Positions 24,228 to 33,603 are shown, counted from the stretch's first letter. The stretch: DNA of 64,000 bases from UBA3478 sp964217345 (GCA_964217345.1 CAXPJI010000013.1:22070-86069); one strand, 5' to 3'. Translations and numbers: made by a program. Notes: a model not told the origin generated them from the letters alone.

Positions 24228-25585
24228 TAATCAAGGGATCTAACTACTTTCTTGAACTGCTCTCCTCTATCCTCATAGTTCTTAAATCGATCAAAGCTTG
24301 CACATGCCGGTGATAACATCACGGTATCCCCTCGCTCAGCAAAGCGCATAGCTAAGGCAACCGTATCTTCAAAGGTGGATAGTTCATGAATCTCAGAAAC
24401 TACCTTCCCAAAGGTGTCTATGATCTTTTGATTATCAATACCAATGCAAAGAATGGCCTTCACTTTCTCACGAACAAGCGGCATAAGTGCTGAATAATCA
24501 TTACCCTTATCTACACCTCCAGCAATCCAAATAACCGGTCTTTTTACCGATTCTAAAGCAAAATAGGTAGCGTTAACATTGGTCGCCTTCGAGTCGTTAA
24601 TGAATCGAACTCCAGAAAACTCTTCAAAAACCTCCATTCGGTGAGCAACACCGGTGAACCCTTCAATACTTTGCTTAATCGCCTCGCGTCGAATATTCTT
24701 AATCATAGCAACGGTTGAAGCTGCCATGGTATTTTTAAGATTGTGTTTTCCTTGAATCGGAATCTTTGACGTTTCCATAGTAAATGTTTGATTGTCAATA
24801 ATTATTTTCAAAAGGTCACCCTCTAAAAAGGCTCCTTCATTTAACTTCTTTTCACAACTGAACGGAATAAGTCGTGCAGCGATTTCACTCAATCTGCCCG
24901 CTACTTCTTTAGCGATTACCGCATCATCGGCATCGTAAATAAAAAAGTCCTCTGCAGTTTGATTTTTTACGATTCGCATCTTTGAACCGATATAATTCTC
25001 GAAAGAATAGTCATAGCGATCGAGATGATCTGGCGTAATATTGGTAAGCACAGAAATATGTGGTCTGAACTGATCGATTCCGTCCAATTGAAAACTACTT
25101 ACCTCTAATACATAGCTAGCCGCAGGCTGTTCGGCAACCGCAGCGGCAAAGCTGTCTCCAATATTACCCGCTAAGAGGGTATTTGAATGAGCACTTTTAA
25201 GGATGTGATGCGTAAGTGTTGCGGTTGTAGTCTTACCGTTGGTACCGGTAATTGCAATTACCTCGCCTCCTTCTAGAAAATAATATCCCCATTCAATTTC
25301 AGAGATAACAGGTATGCCATTATTTAATAGCTCTTGTATTAAAGGAGCTTTATCTGGTATTCCAGGGCTTTTAATCACTAAATCAGCATGAAGAATCTTA
25401 TCAAGGGTATGGGTTCCTTCCTCAAAAACGATTGAACGTTCCAATAATTGCTTTTTATACTTAGATGCAATATTCGAACGATCAGAAACAAATACCTTGA
25501 AGCCCTTTTTCTTGGCAAGCATTGCAGCACCTACCCCACTTTCGCCGGCTCCTAATACTACTATGTAACTTCCAGGACTGATCAT
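24227..25585 (-). CDS. murD: UDP-N-acetylmuramoylalanine--D-glutamate ligase
   Basis: A 452-residue Mur ligase that adds D-Glu to UDP-MurNAc-L-Ala. It has the N-terminal Rossmann motif VVLGAGESGVGAAMLA, the ATP-binding GTNGKTTTATLTHH near residue 114, the Mur hallmark NITPDHLDRY near 187, and a C-terminal DKGNDY segment near 353. The start ATG shares one base with the TAA of the out-of-frame mraY tail (TAATG). So the normal mraY-murD coupling is preserved at the DNA level. Confidence 0.97.
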   Translation of the reverse strand: MISPGSYIVVLGAGESGVGAAMLAKKKGFKVFVSDRSNIASKYKKQLLERSIVFEEGTHTLDKILHADLVIKSPGIPDKAPLIQELLNNGIPVISEIEWGYYFLEGGEVIAITGTNGKTTTATLTHHILKSAHSNTLLAGNIGDSFAAAVAEQPAASYVLEVSSFQLDGIDQFRPHISVLTNITPDHLDRYDYSFENYIGSKMRIVKNQTAEDFFIYDADDAVIAKEVAGRLSEIAARLIPFSCEKKLNEGAFLEGDLLKIIIDNQTFTMETSKIPIQGKHNLKNTMAASTVAMIKNIRREAIKQSIEGFTGVAHRMEVFEEFSGVRFINDSKATNVNATYFALESVKRPVIWIAGGVDKGNDYSALMPLVREKVKAILCIGIDNQKIIDTFGKVVSEIHELSTFEDTVALAMRFAERGDTVMLSPACASFDRFKNYEDRGEQFKKVVRSLD

Positions 25586-26783
25586 TATCTAATTTTAAGT
25601 GTTACGATGCTTAGAACTGCTAAAAGAATCCCAACAATTAGAAATCGCATCACAATTTTACTTTCATGATATCCCTTCTTTTGATAGTGATGATGTAAAG
25701 GGGCCATAAGAAAATGCGACGTCCAGTGCCATGTTTTTTTCGCGAGTACTTGAAGTATCCGACCTGAAGCATAACAGAGAGGGATTCTGCAAAGAAAATT
25801 CCACACAGAACAGGAACGAGTAATTCTTTGCGAACAATAATTGCGATTACGGCAATCACACCACCTATGGTTAAACTTCCTGTATCACCCATAAAAACTT
25901 GAGCCGGATAGGTATTGTACCACATAAAACCTATTAAGGCTCCGATAAAGGCTCCAGAAAAAACAACTACCTCACCTACTTTGGGGAGATAGAAAATGTT
26001 CAGATAGTCAGCAAATAAAAAGTTTCCAGAAACCCAAGCCATCACCAATAGAGCAAGCATTATAATAGCAGAACTTCCTGCGGCAAGACCATCAATTCCA
26101 TCGGTAAGGTTGGCGCCATTTGAAACAGCAGTGACGATGAAAATAACAACAGGAATAAATATGAGCCAGCCTAAATGAGCTAGTGAAGGATCAATACTGG
26201 TAAGTAAGTCAGTGTAATCAAGTTCATTGTTCTTGAAAAACGGAATATTAGTCATTACGGCCTTAATCTCAGGAGCATCTTTTAAGAGGATACCTTCTAC
26301 CTCCTTTTTTAAGGTTACATGCGGATGGAAATACAATACCGCACCAACAACCCCTCCTAAGATGACCTGACCTAGAACTTTAAACTTGCCTTTTAAACCG
26401 TCCTTATCATTCTTAAATTTCTTGATATAATCATCAATAAAACCAATTATACCCATCCACAATGTCGATAGAATGAGAAGCTGAATGTAGATATTGGTAA
26501 GATCTGCAAATAGTAGTACAGGAATCAGTGTTGATCCGATAATAATCAGTCCACCCATAGTAGGAGTTCCTGATTTTTGAGTTTGTCCCTCGAGTCCAAG
26601 ATCGCGGATAGTTTCTCCGATTTGTTTTCTTTTCAGAAAATCGATGACACTTCTACCAAAAACAATCCCGATAAGTAAACTGATAACTGTAGCCAAAGCC
26701 GCTCTAAACGATAAGAATCGAAATAGACTTGCTCCTGGCAAATCATATATGCGATCTAAAAAGTCAAATAAGGTATAAAGCAC
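25585..26783 (-). pseudogene. mraY: Phospho-MurNAc-pentapeptide translocase MraY, frameshifted near the C-terminus
   Basis: MraY makes lipid I from UDP-MurNAc-pentapeptide and undecaprenyl phosphate. From GTG 26783 the reading frame gives a normal N-terminal part (about residues 1-359) with TMGGLIIIGS, NLTDGIDGLAAG and GDTGSL. It then leaves frame at about 25707 and stops at 25650. The adjacent frame carries the missing conserved end, MAPLHHHYQKKGYHESKIV plus the last membrane helix, stopping at 25585. Adding one A (TTATGG to TTAATGG) restores a full protein. The gene is essential, so a sequencing or assembly error is the likeliest cause; recent mutation is possible. Confidence 0.9.
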
Positions 26784-28240
26784 TATCTAGGGTTTAAGGA
26801 ATTAGACAATTGTTCGTAATCACTGAAAGGAATTCGCTTATCCCCTATGATTTGCTCAGTTTCATGACCTTTGCCCGCTACGATTACAACATCACCAGGA
26901 CTTGCTAAAGCAACCGCCATACGAATCGCCTCTGCTCGGTCAAGCTGAATAAACACTTTAGAACGATGCTCTACAGAAACACCCTCAAACATGGCGTCGG
27001 CAATCAATTTAGGATCTTCACTTCTCGGATTATCTGAGGTAATAATCACCTTAGAGCTTAATCGGGCAGCAATTGCACCCATTTTAGGACGCTTGGCGCG
27101 ATCTTTATCTCCTCCACAACCAACAACTGTTATTAAGGATTCGTTATGGGTTCGAATGGCATTGATCGAATCCAAAACATTTTCGAGAGCGTCTGGGGTA
27201 TGTGCAAAATCAACAACACCGTAGACTCCATTAGCGCCATTCACCCAATTTAAACGACCAGGAGCTGGCTGTAAATTAGTCATAGCAGTTAAGAGTTCAT
27301 CCTCGGATACACCGAGTTCTATTGCCGCACCATACACCAGTAACAAGTTATATGCATTGAATCGGCCCGTTAAACGAGTCCAAAGTTCTTTTCCTTCAAC
27401 ACGGAGCAACATTCCCTCAAAACGCATTTCAACCACCGAAGCCTTATAATCACATAGCGAATGAAGGCCGTAAAACCGCTTCTTAGCCACCGTATTTTGA
27501 AGCATAACAGCCCCATTTTTATCATCGTTATTGCTGATTGCAAACGCCGATTTTGGCAATTGATCAAACCAACTTTTCTTTACGTCTCTGTAGCTAGCGA
27601 AATCTTTATGATAGTCTAAATGATCATGAGATAAATTGGTAAATAATGCTCCGTCAAATTGAATACCCTTTGCTCTTTTTTGATCGATCCCGTGCGAGCT
27701 AACCTCCATAAAGCAATAAGCTACACCCGCATCTCTCATTTGGGCGATATAGGATTGAATCTGCAAAGGATCTGGAGTAGTATGAGTAGCTGTAAATGTT
27801 TTATTCGCTACCCTAACTTCTACAGTAGAGAGTAATCCACAGCTATAACCTAACTCGGTAAAAAGTTGATAAAGTAAGGTAGCTACCGTAGTCTTACCAT
27901 TGGTTCCAGTTACTCCAACAACACGCATATCCTTACTTGGATTACCATAGTAATTAGCAGCAATCAGTGAAAGTGCCTCTCTTGTGCAATGGGTCTGAAC
28001 ATAAACAATTCCCGTCTTTAGAATGGCAGGTATTTCTTCAGCCACAATTACCGAAGCTCCATTCTCGATAGCTCTATCAATGAAATCGTGACCATCAACT
28101 TGCACCCCACGAACCGCAATGAACATGGACCCTTCAGATACCTTACGCGAATCAAATGCGATAGAAGTAATCGTAGCAGAAGTACTCCCCTCAACTCGCT
28201 CTAGAGATATCCCATAAAGTAAATCCTTAAGTGTATTCAT
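26783..28240 (-). CDS. murE: UDP-N-acetylmuramoyl-tripeptide synthetase MurE, probably meso-DAP type
   Basis: A 485-residue Mur ligase that adds the third stem residue to UDP-MurNAc-dipeptide. The ATP loop GTNGKTTVATLLYQ is near residue 110, the Mur motif NLSHDHLDYH near 208, and the C-terminal DNPRSEDP near 405. DNPR is the motif of enzymes that use meso-diaminopimelate rather than lysine, so the peptidoglycan is probably DAP-type. Its TAG stop shares one base with the GTG start of mraY. Confidence 0.96.
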   Translation of the reverse strand: MNTLKDLLYGISLERVEGSTSATITSIAFDSRKVSEGSMFIAVRGVQVDGHDFIDRAIENGASVIVAEEIPAILKTGIVYVQTHCTREALSLIAANYYGNPSKDMRVVGVTGTNGKTTVATLLYQLFTELGYSCGLLSTVEVRVANKTFTATHTTPDPLQIQSYIAQMRDAGVAYCFMEVSSHGIDQKRAKGIQFDGALFTNLSHDHLDYHKDFASYRDVKKSWFDQLPKSAFAISNNDDKNGAVMLQNTVAKKRFYGLHSLCDYKASVVEMRFEGMLLRVEGKELWTRLTGRFNAYNLLLVYGAAIELGVSEDELLTAMTNLQPAPGRLNWVNGANGVYGVVDFAHTPDALENVLDSINAIRTHNESLITVVGCGGDKDRAKRPKMGAIAARLSSKVIITSDNPRSEDPKLIADAMFEGVSVEHRSKVFIQLDRAEAIRMAVALASPGDVVIVAGKGHETEQIIGDKRIPFSDYEQLSNSLNPR

Positions 28241-30090
28241 TACCTGCGATTTCTAAGTTGTTTTGATTCAGCCGAAGTAACTGAAGGCGACAGCACGTTA
28301 AGTAGTGCAAATTGTTTATCTAATTGAATTACTTCTTTATGCGGAGAGGTTGCATAAATCTTTTGAGCAATAGATTTAAATACGGGTCCTGCAACATCAG
28401 CGCCATAGATCTTATCGTTCTTGTCAGGACGATGCACCACTACGATGCACGAGTATTGAGGATTATCTGCCGGGAAATAACCTGCGAAGGAAGAAACATA
28501 ATCGACCTCATCTTTTCCTTTTTGATAACCTACTTGGGAAGTCCCGGTTTTACCCGCCATTGAGAAATAAGGATCATAAAGCTTATGAGCCGTCCCAAAA
28601 GGCTTCTCAACTACATCCCTTAGCAGACGTTGAACTTTTCTCAAGGTCGCTTTACTTGCTATCGATGGATGCACAACTTCAGGTTTGAACTGCTTCTCAA
28701 TCTGATTACCTCTTCGGATCTGCTCAATAAATTGAGGCTTCAAATAGACTCCATCATTAGCTATCGCATTGTAGTACGATAGAACTTGTAAAGGAGTCAT
28801 AGAAACTTCATAGCCGTGAGACATAAAAGCCAAGGAAACCCCAGACCAACCTTTTTCACCAGGATATCTAATTTTAGGAGACGCTTCACCAGCAATCGGA
28901 ATGTCTAGTGGCTGATGTAATTTCATGCTGTAAAGTCGATTCACATAAGCTTCAGGATTCTCTTTATACCCTTCGTGAATCATTTCTGCAAACGCTGTAT
29001 TTGAAGAAACCGTAAACGCAGTAGCTAATGAAATTGCCCCATAGCCTCCATGACGAGAGTCGCGAATGATTCGGTCGTATACTTTATAATGACCGTATGG
29101 CGCATGGAAAACAGTACTCGTGTCTACTTTACGATCTTCAAGAGCAGCCACCAAACTCATTAATTTAAATGTTGATCCAGGCTCGTATAGCGCCCCAACC
29201 GCATCATTTAGTTGTTCGGTATAAACTCCATCAGAAGATTTGGTGAGGTTAGACATCGCTCGGATAGCACCTGATTTAACATCCATCACAATCACCGTTC
29301 CTTTTTCAGCCTTATACCGCGTCAGCACACTATTTAAAGCCTGATGCGCGATATCTTGAATGTTACTATTTAGGGTAGTCACCACATCTTTACCATCTTC
29401 AGGCTCGATTCGATTATCTAGGCTCACAGGCTTCCAAAGCCCTTTCTGAATTCGCTGAACCTCTTGCATTCCCGGCTTCCCCTCTAAAACTTGGTCATTA
29501 AAAGCCCCTTCAATTCCTACTCTAATTTCATCGGCTCCGGTTTCTTTGTAGTATCCGATCAAACGGTCAGCAAGTGGAGACAATGGCTTTTTGCGAGCGA
29601 TATTCATATCAACGATCAAACCTCCTCTACCTCTTCCTCTCTCAAAAATTGGGAATTCATTTAATCGGACATATTGACGATAATCTAAATCTCTAGCAAT
29701 TCTAACGTATCGATCACCAGAGGACCTTGCCTTTTTTAGATAATTCACCCAATAAGAAGAAGGCTTAGTCGTTAATTCAGCCAATGAATCAGCTAAGCCA
29801 CGCAATTCAGCATTAAACGACTCCTCTTTAATAACGGTTGGATCAAAGTAAATATGATAAGACGGCACTGAAGTTGCCAAAAGCGCACCATCTACCGAGT
29901 AGATATTACCTCGCTTTGCTTCGAGGGTTTCCATCTTTCGGTTTTGGTTTAAGGCAGATTGCTCTAATTCCTCTCGCTCCACGAACTGAACCGTCGCCAA
30001 ACGATAGAAAACACCTAAAGCGAATAGAAACAATATACCGGCAACGGCATAGATTCGAATCATCATTTGTTGCGTGTCATTCTGTTTCAT
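28240..30090 (-). CDS. ftsI: Penicillin-binding protein FtsI (septal transpeptidase)
   Basis: A 616-residue class B PBP that cross-links septal peptidoglycan, working with FtsW. A short cytoplasmic tail and one membrane helix (IYAVAGILFLFALGVFYRL) precede the dimerisation domain. The transpeptidase domain has SxxK as STFK (about residue 305), SxN as SSN and KTG as AGKTGTSQVG near residue 520. The C-terminus stops soon after the catalytic domain, without the PASTA repeat I would expect in some related FtsI proteins. It overlaps ftsL by 4 bases. Confidence 0.95.
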   Translation of the reverse strand: MKQNDTQQMMIRIYAVAGILFLFALGVFYRLATVQFVEREELEQSALNQNRKMETLEAKRGNIYSVDGALLATSVPSYHIYFDPTVIKEESFNAELRGLADSLAELTTKPSSYWVNYLKKARSSGDRYVRIARDLDYRQYVRLNEFPIFERGRGRGGLIVDMNIARKKPLSPLADRLIGYYKETGADEIRVGIEGAFNDQVLEGKPGMQEVQRIQKGLWKPVSLDNRIEPEDGKDVVTTLNSNIQDIAHQALNSVLTRYKAEKGTVIVMDVKSGAIRAMSNLTKSSDGVYTEQLNDAVGALYEPGSTFKLMSLVAALEDRKVDTSTVFHAPYGHYKVYDRIIRDSRHGGYGAISLATAFTVSSNTAFAEMIHEGYKENPEAYVNRLYSMKLHQPLDIPIAGEASPKIRYPGEKGWSGVSLAFMSHGYEVSMTPLQVLSYYNAIANDGVYLKPQFIEQIRRGNQIEKQFKPEVVHPSIASKATLRKVQRLLRDVVEKPFGTAHKLYDPYFSMAGKTGTSQVGYQKGKDEVDYVSSFAGYFPADNPQYSCIVVVHRPDKNDKIYGADVAGPVFKSIAQKIYATSPHKEVIQLDKQFALLNVLSPSVTSAESKQLRNRR

Positions 30091-30395
30091 TCGACGATGA
30101 GTATTAGTGGTGGCTGATCGGTCGGCTTTAATCCGATAGGAGCCAATTGTGTTCTCAGTGTTGATTCTAAACGCTCCTTTTGAATGCGTTGACGATTATC
30201 TACATGTTCATTTCTAAGGGCACTTAATTGTCGATTAAGACCATCAATCTTAATCACCTTTTGATCTACACGGTGAGCAGCATAAATCATTAGTATAAAA
30301 AGGAATAGCACAAAGAAGATGAACCTCCAGTTTTTATAAGCCTCTTCATTAACCAGAGGATGCCCCTTTAACAAGTCAATTAGAAACCGTTTCAT
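30087..30395 (-). CDS. ftsL: FtsL-like cell division protein
   Basis: A 102-residue bitopic protein. Residues 1-22 are cytoplasmic, residues 24-41 are the membrane segment (FIFFVLFLFILMIYAAH), and the rest is a short periplasmic coiled coil (KVIKIDGLNRQLSALRNEHV). FtsL is poorly conserved in sequence. The size, topology and position between rsmH and ftsI are what identify it. It overlaps both neighbours by 4 bases. Confidence 0.85.
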   Translation of the reverse strand: MKRFLIDLLKGHPLVNEEAYKNWRFIFFVLFLFILMIYAAHRVDQKVIKIDGLNRQLSALRNEHVDNRQRIQKERLESTLRTQLAPIGLKPTDQPPLILIVE

Positions 30396-31312
30396 ATCGA
30401 CCTATATTTATTTTCGATACGCTGAGCAACACGCAGTTTAGCACTTCGCGATCGGGTGTTTTCTAATAATTCTCTTTCAGAAGGTGTTTGAACTCCTCCC
30501 ACCTTTTTAAAATCAACATTAGGATTTCCAAAATGATCCTTTTCAGCCTCACCCTCAAATCGAGAGCTTCGAATAAAATTCTTAACCAATCGATCTTCTA
30601 AAGAGTGATAGCTAATGAAAACGGCGCGTGCGCCAGGATCCATTACATTACCTAACTGCATTAGAAGCGATTCAATCACCTCTAACTCTTTATTTACCTC
30701 GATTCGAATCGCTTGGAATACCTGAGCCAATTGCTGATTGCGCTTAGGTGCGTAGATGGCAGTCTCTAAACTTTGAATCAAATCAAAGGTGGTTTCAATC
30801 GAACCAGCACCTCTCGAAGACTCAATAGCCTTAGCAAGGGTATAAGCATTTGGTAAATCGGCATATTTTCTAAACAAAGAAGCTAACTCCTCCACCGAAA
30901 ATTCAGCAATAATATCGCGTGCGTTGCGCTCCATCGATTGATTCATTCGCATGTCTAGCGGTGCATCAAACCGTGTAGAAAACCCCCTCTCAGGCTGATC
31001 AAACTGATGTGAGGAAACACCAAAGTCAGCAAGCAATCCGTCAATCTTTCGGATGTTTAAAAAACGTAAATGAGCACTAAGATTTTTAAAATTCGCAGGA
31101 ACTAAAGTGAATCGCGAATCATCGATACGATTAGACAAGGCATCTTCATCTTGATCGAAGGCGATTAATCTTCCTGATTCGCCAAGCTTTTCTAAAATAG
31201 CCCTAGAATGACCTCCACCACCAAAGGTGACATCTACATAGACACCATTCGGCTTGATATTAAGACCTGCGATGCAAGCCTCTAATAATACTGGGTTATG
31301 ATAGTTTGTCAT
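30392..31312 (-). CDS. rsmH: 16S rRNA (cytosine-1402-N4)-methyltransferase RsmH
   Basis: A 306-residue SAM-dependent methylase acting on C1402 in the 30S decoding centre. I start it at ATG 31312 (MTNYHNPVLL), the family-typical N-terminus; a longer frame upstream runs into mraZ without similarity. The SAM loop DVTFGGGGHSRAIL is near residue 28, DFGVSSHQFD near 98 and SYHSLEDRLVK near 238, all RsmH signatures. It overlaps the mraZ 3' end by 17 bases. Confidence 0.96.
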   Translation of the reverse strand: MTNYHNPVLLEACIAGLNIKPNGVYVDVTFGGGGHSRAILEKLGESGRLIAFDQDEDALSNRIDDSRFTLVPANFKNLSAHLRFLNIRKIDGLLADFGVSSHQFDQPERGFSTRFDAPLDMRMNQSMERNARDIIAEFSVEELASLFRKYADLPNAYTLAKAIESSRGAGSIETTFDLIQSLETAIYAPKRNQQLAQVFQAIRIEVNKELEVIESLLMQLGNVMDPGARAVFISYHSLEDRLVKNFIRSSRFEGEAEKDHFGNPNVDFKKVGGVQTPSERELLENTRSRSAKLRVAQRIENKYRSI

Positions 31313-31757
31313 TATCAGAGAAAATAGCTTCGGCGAGATCAGCATAAACATCCTGACCTTCTTGCAATACAGCTTCGTAACGAGCTTTGTCCCAAATCTC
31401 AATTCGGTTAATAGCCGATGCTAATACAACCTCCTTTTTGATTTGAGCAAACGAGATGAGTGGCTTAGGGATCTGAACTCTTCCATGCTCCTCAATACTC
31501 ACCTCTTGAGAACCGGCTAAAAAGTTTCTTAAAAACGTATCATAGTTTCTACTAAACTGATTCTTAGCAACGATTTTCATCATCAACTCATCGTATGCCT
31601 CTTTAGGATAAAGCTCGAGACAGGTTTGAAACACTGACCTCTTAAGAACAAACCCCTTTTCTAAAATCGGAACAAGCTGCTGCTTCAGCGCCACAGGAAG
31701 GTTTACACGCCCCTTAGCATCTGCTTTGCATTCAAATTGACCGATTAAATGAGTCAT
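31296..31757 (-). CDS. mraZ: Transcriptional regulator MraZ
   Basis: A 153-residue protein with two SpoVT/AbrB-like DNA-binding repeats, each with a family motif: CKADAKGRVNLPVALKQQL (residues 9-27) and EEHGRVQIPKPLISFAQI (about 89-106). MraZ forms a ring and represses its own dcw operon by binding spaced GTGG-type boxes. Four such boxes lie 37-70 bases upstream. It is the first gene of the cluster and starts at ATG 31757, 17 bases downstream of a -7 box. Confidence 0.96.
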   Translation of the reverse strand: MTHLIGQFECKADAKGRVNLPVALKQQLVPILEKGFVLKRSVFQTCLELYPKEAYDELMMKIVAKNQFSRNYDTFLRNFLAGSQEVSIEEHGRVQIPKPLISFAQIKKEVVLASAINRIEIWDKARYEAVLQEGQDVYADLAEAIFSDNDKLS

Positions 31758-31773
31758 ACTTTCGATATCTCTT

Positions 31774-31781
31774 CAAATATA
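31774..31781 (-). promoter_or_regulatory. -7 promoter box of the dcw operon (TATATTTG)
   Basis: A perfect TAnnTTTG on the - strand, 17 bases before the mraZ ATG. The expected -33 region falls inside the GTGK repeat array, so bound MraZ would block polymerase. Confidence 0.65.
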
Positions 31782-31793
31782 ACCATGAAATTA

Positions 31794-31827
31794 CCACTTT
31801 TTTACACATAATCACACATTTATCCAC
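31794..31827 (-). promoter_or_regulatory. Probable MraZ operator: four GTGK boxes at 10-bp period
   Basis: Read on the - strand, GTGG (31827-31824), GTGT (31817-31814), GTGT (31807-31804) and GTGG (31797-31794) are spaced exactly 10 bp apart, one helical turn each. MraZ is known to bind such direct repeats upstream of mraZ in other phyla. Confidence 0.7.
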
Positions 31828-31872
31828 AATTTTCAAGAAGTTATCAAAAGGTGGATAGTCCTGCTAATTTTC

Positions 31873-31880
31873 TATATTTG
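31873..31880 (+). promoter_or_regulatory. -7 promoter box of the alpha/beta hydrolase gene (TATATTTG)
   Basis: A perfect TAnnTTTG 19 bases before the hydrolase ATG, divergent from the mraZ promoter. A GTGG at 31851-31854 lies in its upstream region, so the operator might affect both directions. Confidence 0.6.
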
Positions 31881-31899
31881 GCTCTCGCAACAACCAATT

Positions 31900-32670
31900 A
31901 TGCAACAGGGCTACGCCACACAGACAATAGGAGATTTCGAGTTTATCGAACAGGGAAAAGGAAAGGCTATCATCGTCCTCCACGGACTAATGGGTGGTCT
32001 TAGCAACTTTTCTGGGGTACTTGATTACTTCTCTAACAATGGGTACCGAGTAATTATTCCAGTACTACCTTTATATGACCTACCCCTTTTAAAAACTACC
32101 GTAAAAGAGTTCGCTAACTATATCGATCGCTTTATGAAAAAGCTCGGGTTAAAAAAGGCGATCCTACTCGGTAATTCACTTGGAGGGCATATCGGTTTAC
32201 TTCATGCCAAACTTTATCCTCAAAATGTTGAGGCTTTAGTAATCACAGGAAGTTCAGGTCTTTACGAAAACTCAATGGGTGATTCTTATCCAAAACGAGG
32301 AGACTACCAATACATCAAAAACAAGGCAGAAGAAGTATTCTATGATCCAAAGGTGGCTACCAAGGAAATTGTAGACGAGGTTTTTGATCTGGTTAATGAC
32401 CGCAGTAAGCTTGTCAAAACCTTAGCGATTGCCAAGAGTGCAATTCGACATAACATGGCGAAAGACCTTCCTAAATTCAAGGTACCTACTTGTATCATCT
32501 GGGGAAAAAACGACAAAGTAACTCCTCCTGAGGTAGCTGAAGAATTCCACAAATTACTACCCAACTCTTCATTGTACTGGGTCGATAAATGTGGACATGC
32601 GGCGATGATGGAGCATCCTGACCTCTTCAACGAGATTTTAATGAACTGGTTCAAAGAGTCAGGAATCTAA
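31900..32670 (+). CDS. Alpha/beta-fold hydrolase
   Basis: A 256-residue alpha/beta hydrolase with a complete catalytic set: oxyanion region VLHGLMGGLSNFSG near residue 27, nucleophile elbow GNSLGGHIG (Ser near 97), an Asp in WGKNDKVTPPE near residue 208 and His in KCGHAAMMEHP near 234. There is no signal peptide, so it is cytoplasmic. The natural substrate is unknown; the closest recognisable type is the esterase/MhpC-like group. It lies between the dcw promoter region and engB, a common flavobacterial arrangement. Confidence 0.85.
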   Translation: MQQGYATQTIGDFEFIEQGKGKAIIVLHGLMGGLSNFSGVLDYFSNNGYRVIIPVLPLYDLPLLKTTVKEFANYIDRFMKKLGLKKAILLGNSLGGHIGLLHAKLYPQNVEALVITGSSGLYENSMGDSYPKRGDYQYIKNKAEEVFYDPKVATKEIVDEVFDLVNDRSKLVKTLAIAKSAIRHNMAKDLPKFKVPTCIIWGKNDKVTPPEVAEEFHKLLPNSSLYWVDKCGHAAMMEHPDLFNEILMNWFKESGI

Positions 32671-32680
32671 AAAGTAATTT

Positions 32681-33301
32681 ATGCAAGTACGCTCCGCAGA
32701 ATTTGTGATGAGCAACTCGAAGGTGGAGCAGTGTCCAAAGGCACTCATTCCTGAATACGCCTTTATCGGGCGTTCGAATGTCGGTAAATCTTCACTGATC
32801 AATCGATTAACCCTGCGTAAATCACTTGCAAAAACATCTGGAAGGCCAGGTAAAACTCAACTCATTAATCACTTTATCATCAATGGGCAGTGGTTTTTGG
32901 TCGATCTCCCAGGATATGGATACGCAAGAGTTTCTAAGAAAGATAAAAAGCAGTTTCAATCTTACATACAGGAGTATTTTAAAAAGCGGGAACAACTGGT
33001 CTGCACCTTTGTCTTAGTAGATATTAGACATCATCCACAACCCATCGATCTAGACTTTATGGTGTGGTTAACTGAAAACGAAAGACCTTTTTATATCGTG
33101 TTTACCAAAGCGGATAAGTTAAAGCCTGGGGCAATTGAAAGACAAGTAAATGCCTACTTAAAGGAGATGACAGATACTCTTTGGGAATTTGCTCCCCCCC
33201 ACGTGGTCACTTCTTCCTCTAACGGAACCGGAAGAGAAGAATTACTCGAAGTAATCGATGAACTAAATCAGGCCTTCAATTCTAATTTTTCAGCAAAGTA
33301 A
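32681..33301 (+). CDS. engB: Ribosome biogenesis GTPase EngB/YsxC
   Basis: A 206-residue TRAFAC GTPase needed for late 50S assembly. All G motifs are visible: G1 GRSNVGKSSLIN near residue 31, G2 region SGRPGKTQLINHF, G3 DLPGYGYA near 76, G4 TKAD near 145 and G5 SSSNGTG near 178. It follows the hydrolase by 10 bases. Its 3' end overlaps the convergent gldC by 34 bases. Confidence 0.96.
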   Translation: MQVRSAEFVMSNSKVEQCPKALIPEYAFIGRSNVGKSSLINRLTLRKSLAKTSGRPGKTQLINHFIINGQWFLVDLPGYGYARVSKKDKKQFQSYIQEYFKKREQLVCTFVLVDIRHHPQPIDLDFMVWLTENERPFYIVFTKADKLKPGAIERQVNAYLKEMTDTLWEFAPPHVVTSSSNGTGREELLEVIDELNQAFNSNFSAK

Positions 33302-33603
33302 TCGGTAAAATCCTTCATTGTTGCACCCATTTTTTCATCTTGAGTAGCACGAACAAACGTTTGTGTCATACTCACTAAGGTTTGATGAAAAAATAACTTC
33401 ATCTCATCAACGGGCATGTCTTTAGTCCACAAATCAATCGATAAGGTTTCTTTCTGATTGGGATCCCATACCGACAAAAGCATTGCCTTTGCTTCTTCGC
33501 CATCAACACCTCCATCTTTAGCAGACCAATTTAAAGTCTCAGGCACCCTGTTTTCATCAAGGCCTACCGTTAATTCAATCGTAGATTCGTGAGCAATCGC
33601 CAT
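33268..33603 (-). CDS. gldC: Gliding motility protein GldC
   Basis: A 111-residue protein that matches flavobacterial GldC along its length, including VGLDENRVPETLNWSAKDGG, MLSVWDPNQKETLSIDLWTK (shown in part: DLWTKDMPVDEMK), and a C-terminal DFTDYFAEKLEL. GldC is a soluble protein associated with Bacteroidota gliding and often found beside gldB. gldB is not adjacent here. ATG 33603 is chosen over an upstream start at 33639, whose 12 extra residues are unlike the family. The gene converges on engB with a 34-base overlap. Confidence 0.92.
   Translation of the reverse strand: MAIAHESTIELTVGLDENRVPETLNWSAKDGGVDGEEAKAMLLSVWDPNQKETLSIDLWTKDMPVDEMKLFFHQTLVSMTQTFVRATQDEKMGATMKDFTDYFAEKLELKA

Noticed and set aside
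25700..25715. Programmed -1 frameshifting in mraY
   Set aside because: The bases before the shift (TTTTCTTA) do not form an X XXY YYZ slippery heptamer, and MraY is not known to use frameshifting.
25585..25806. A separate 73-residue gene between mraY and murD
   Set aside because: Its second half is the conserved MraY C-terminus in a shifted frame; the first half is an out-of-frame reading of mraY.
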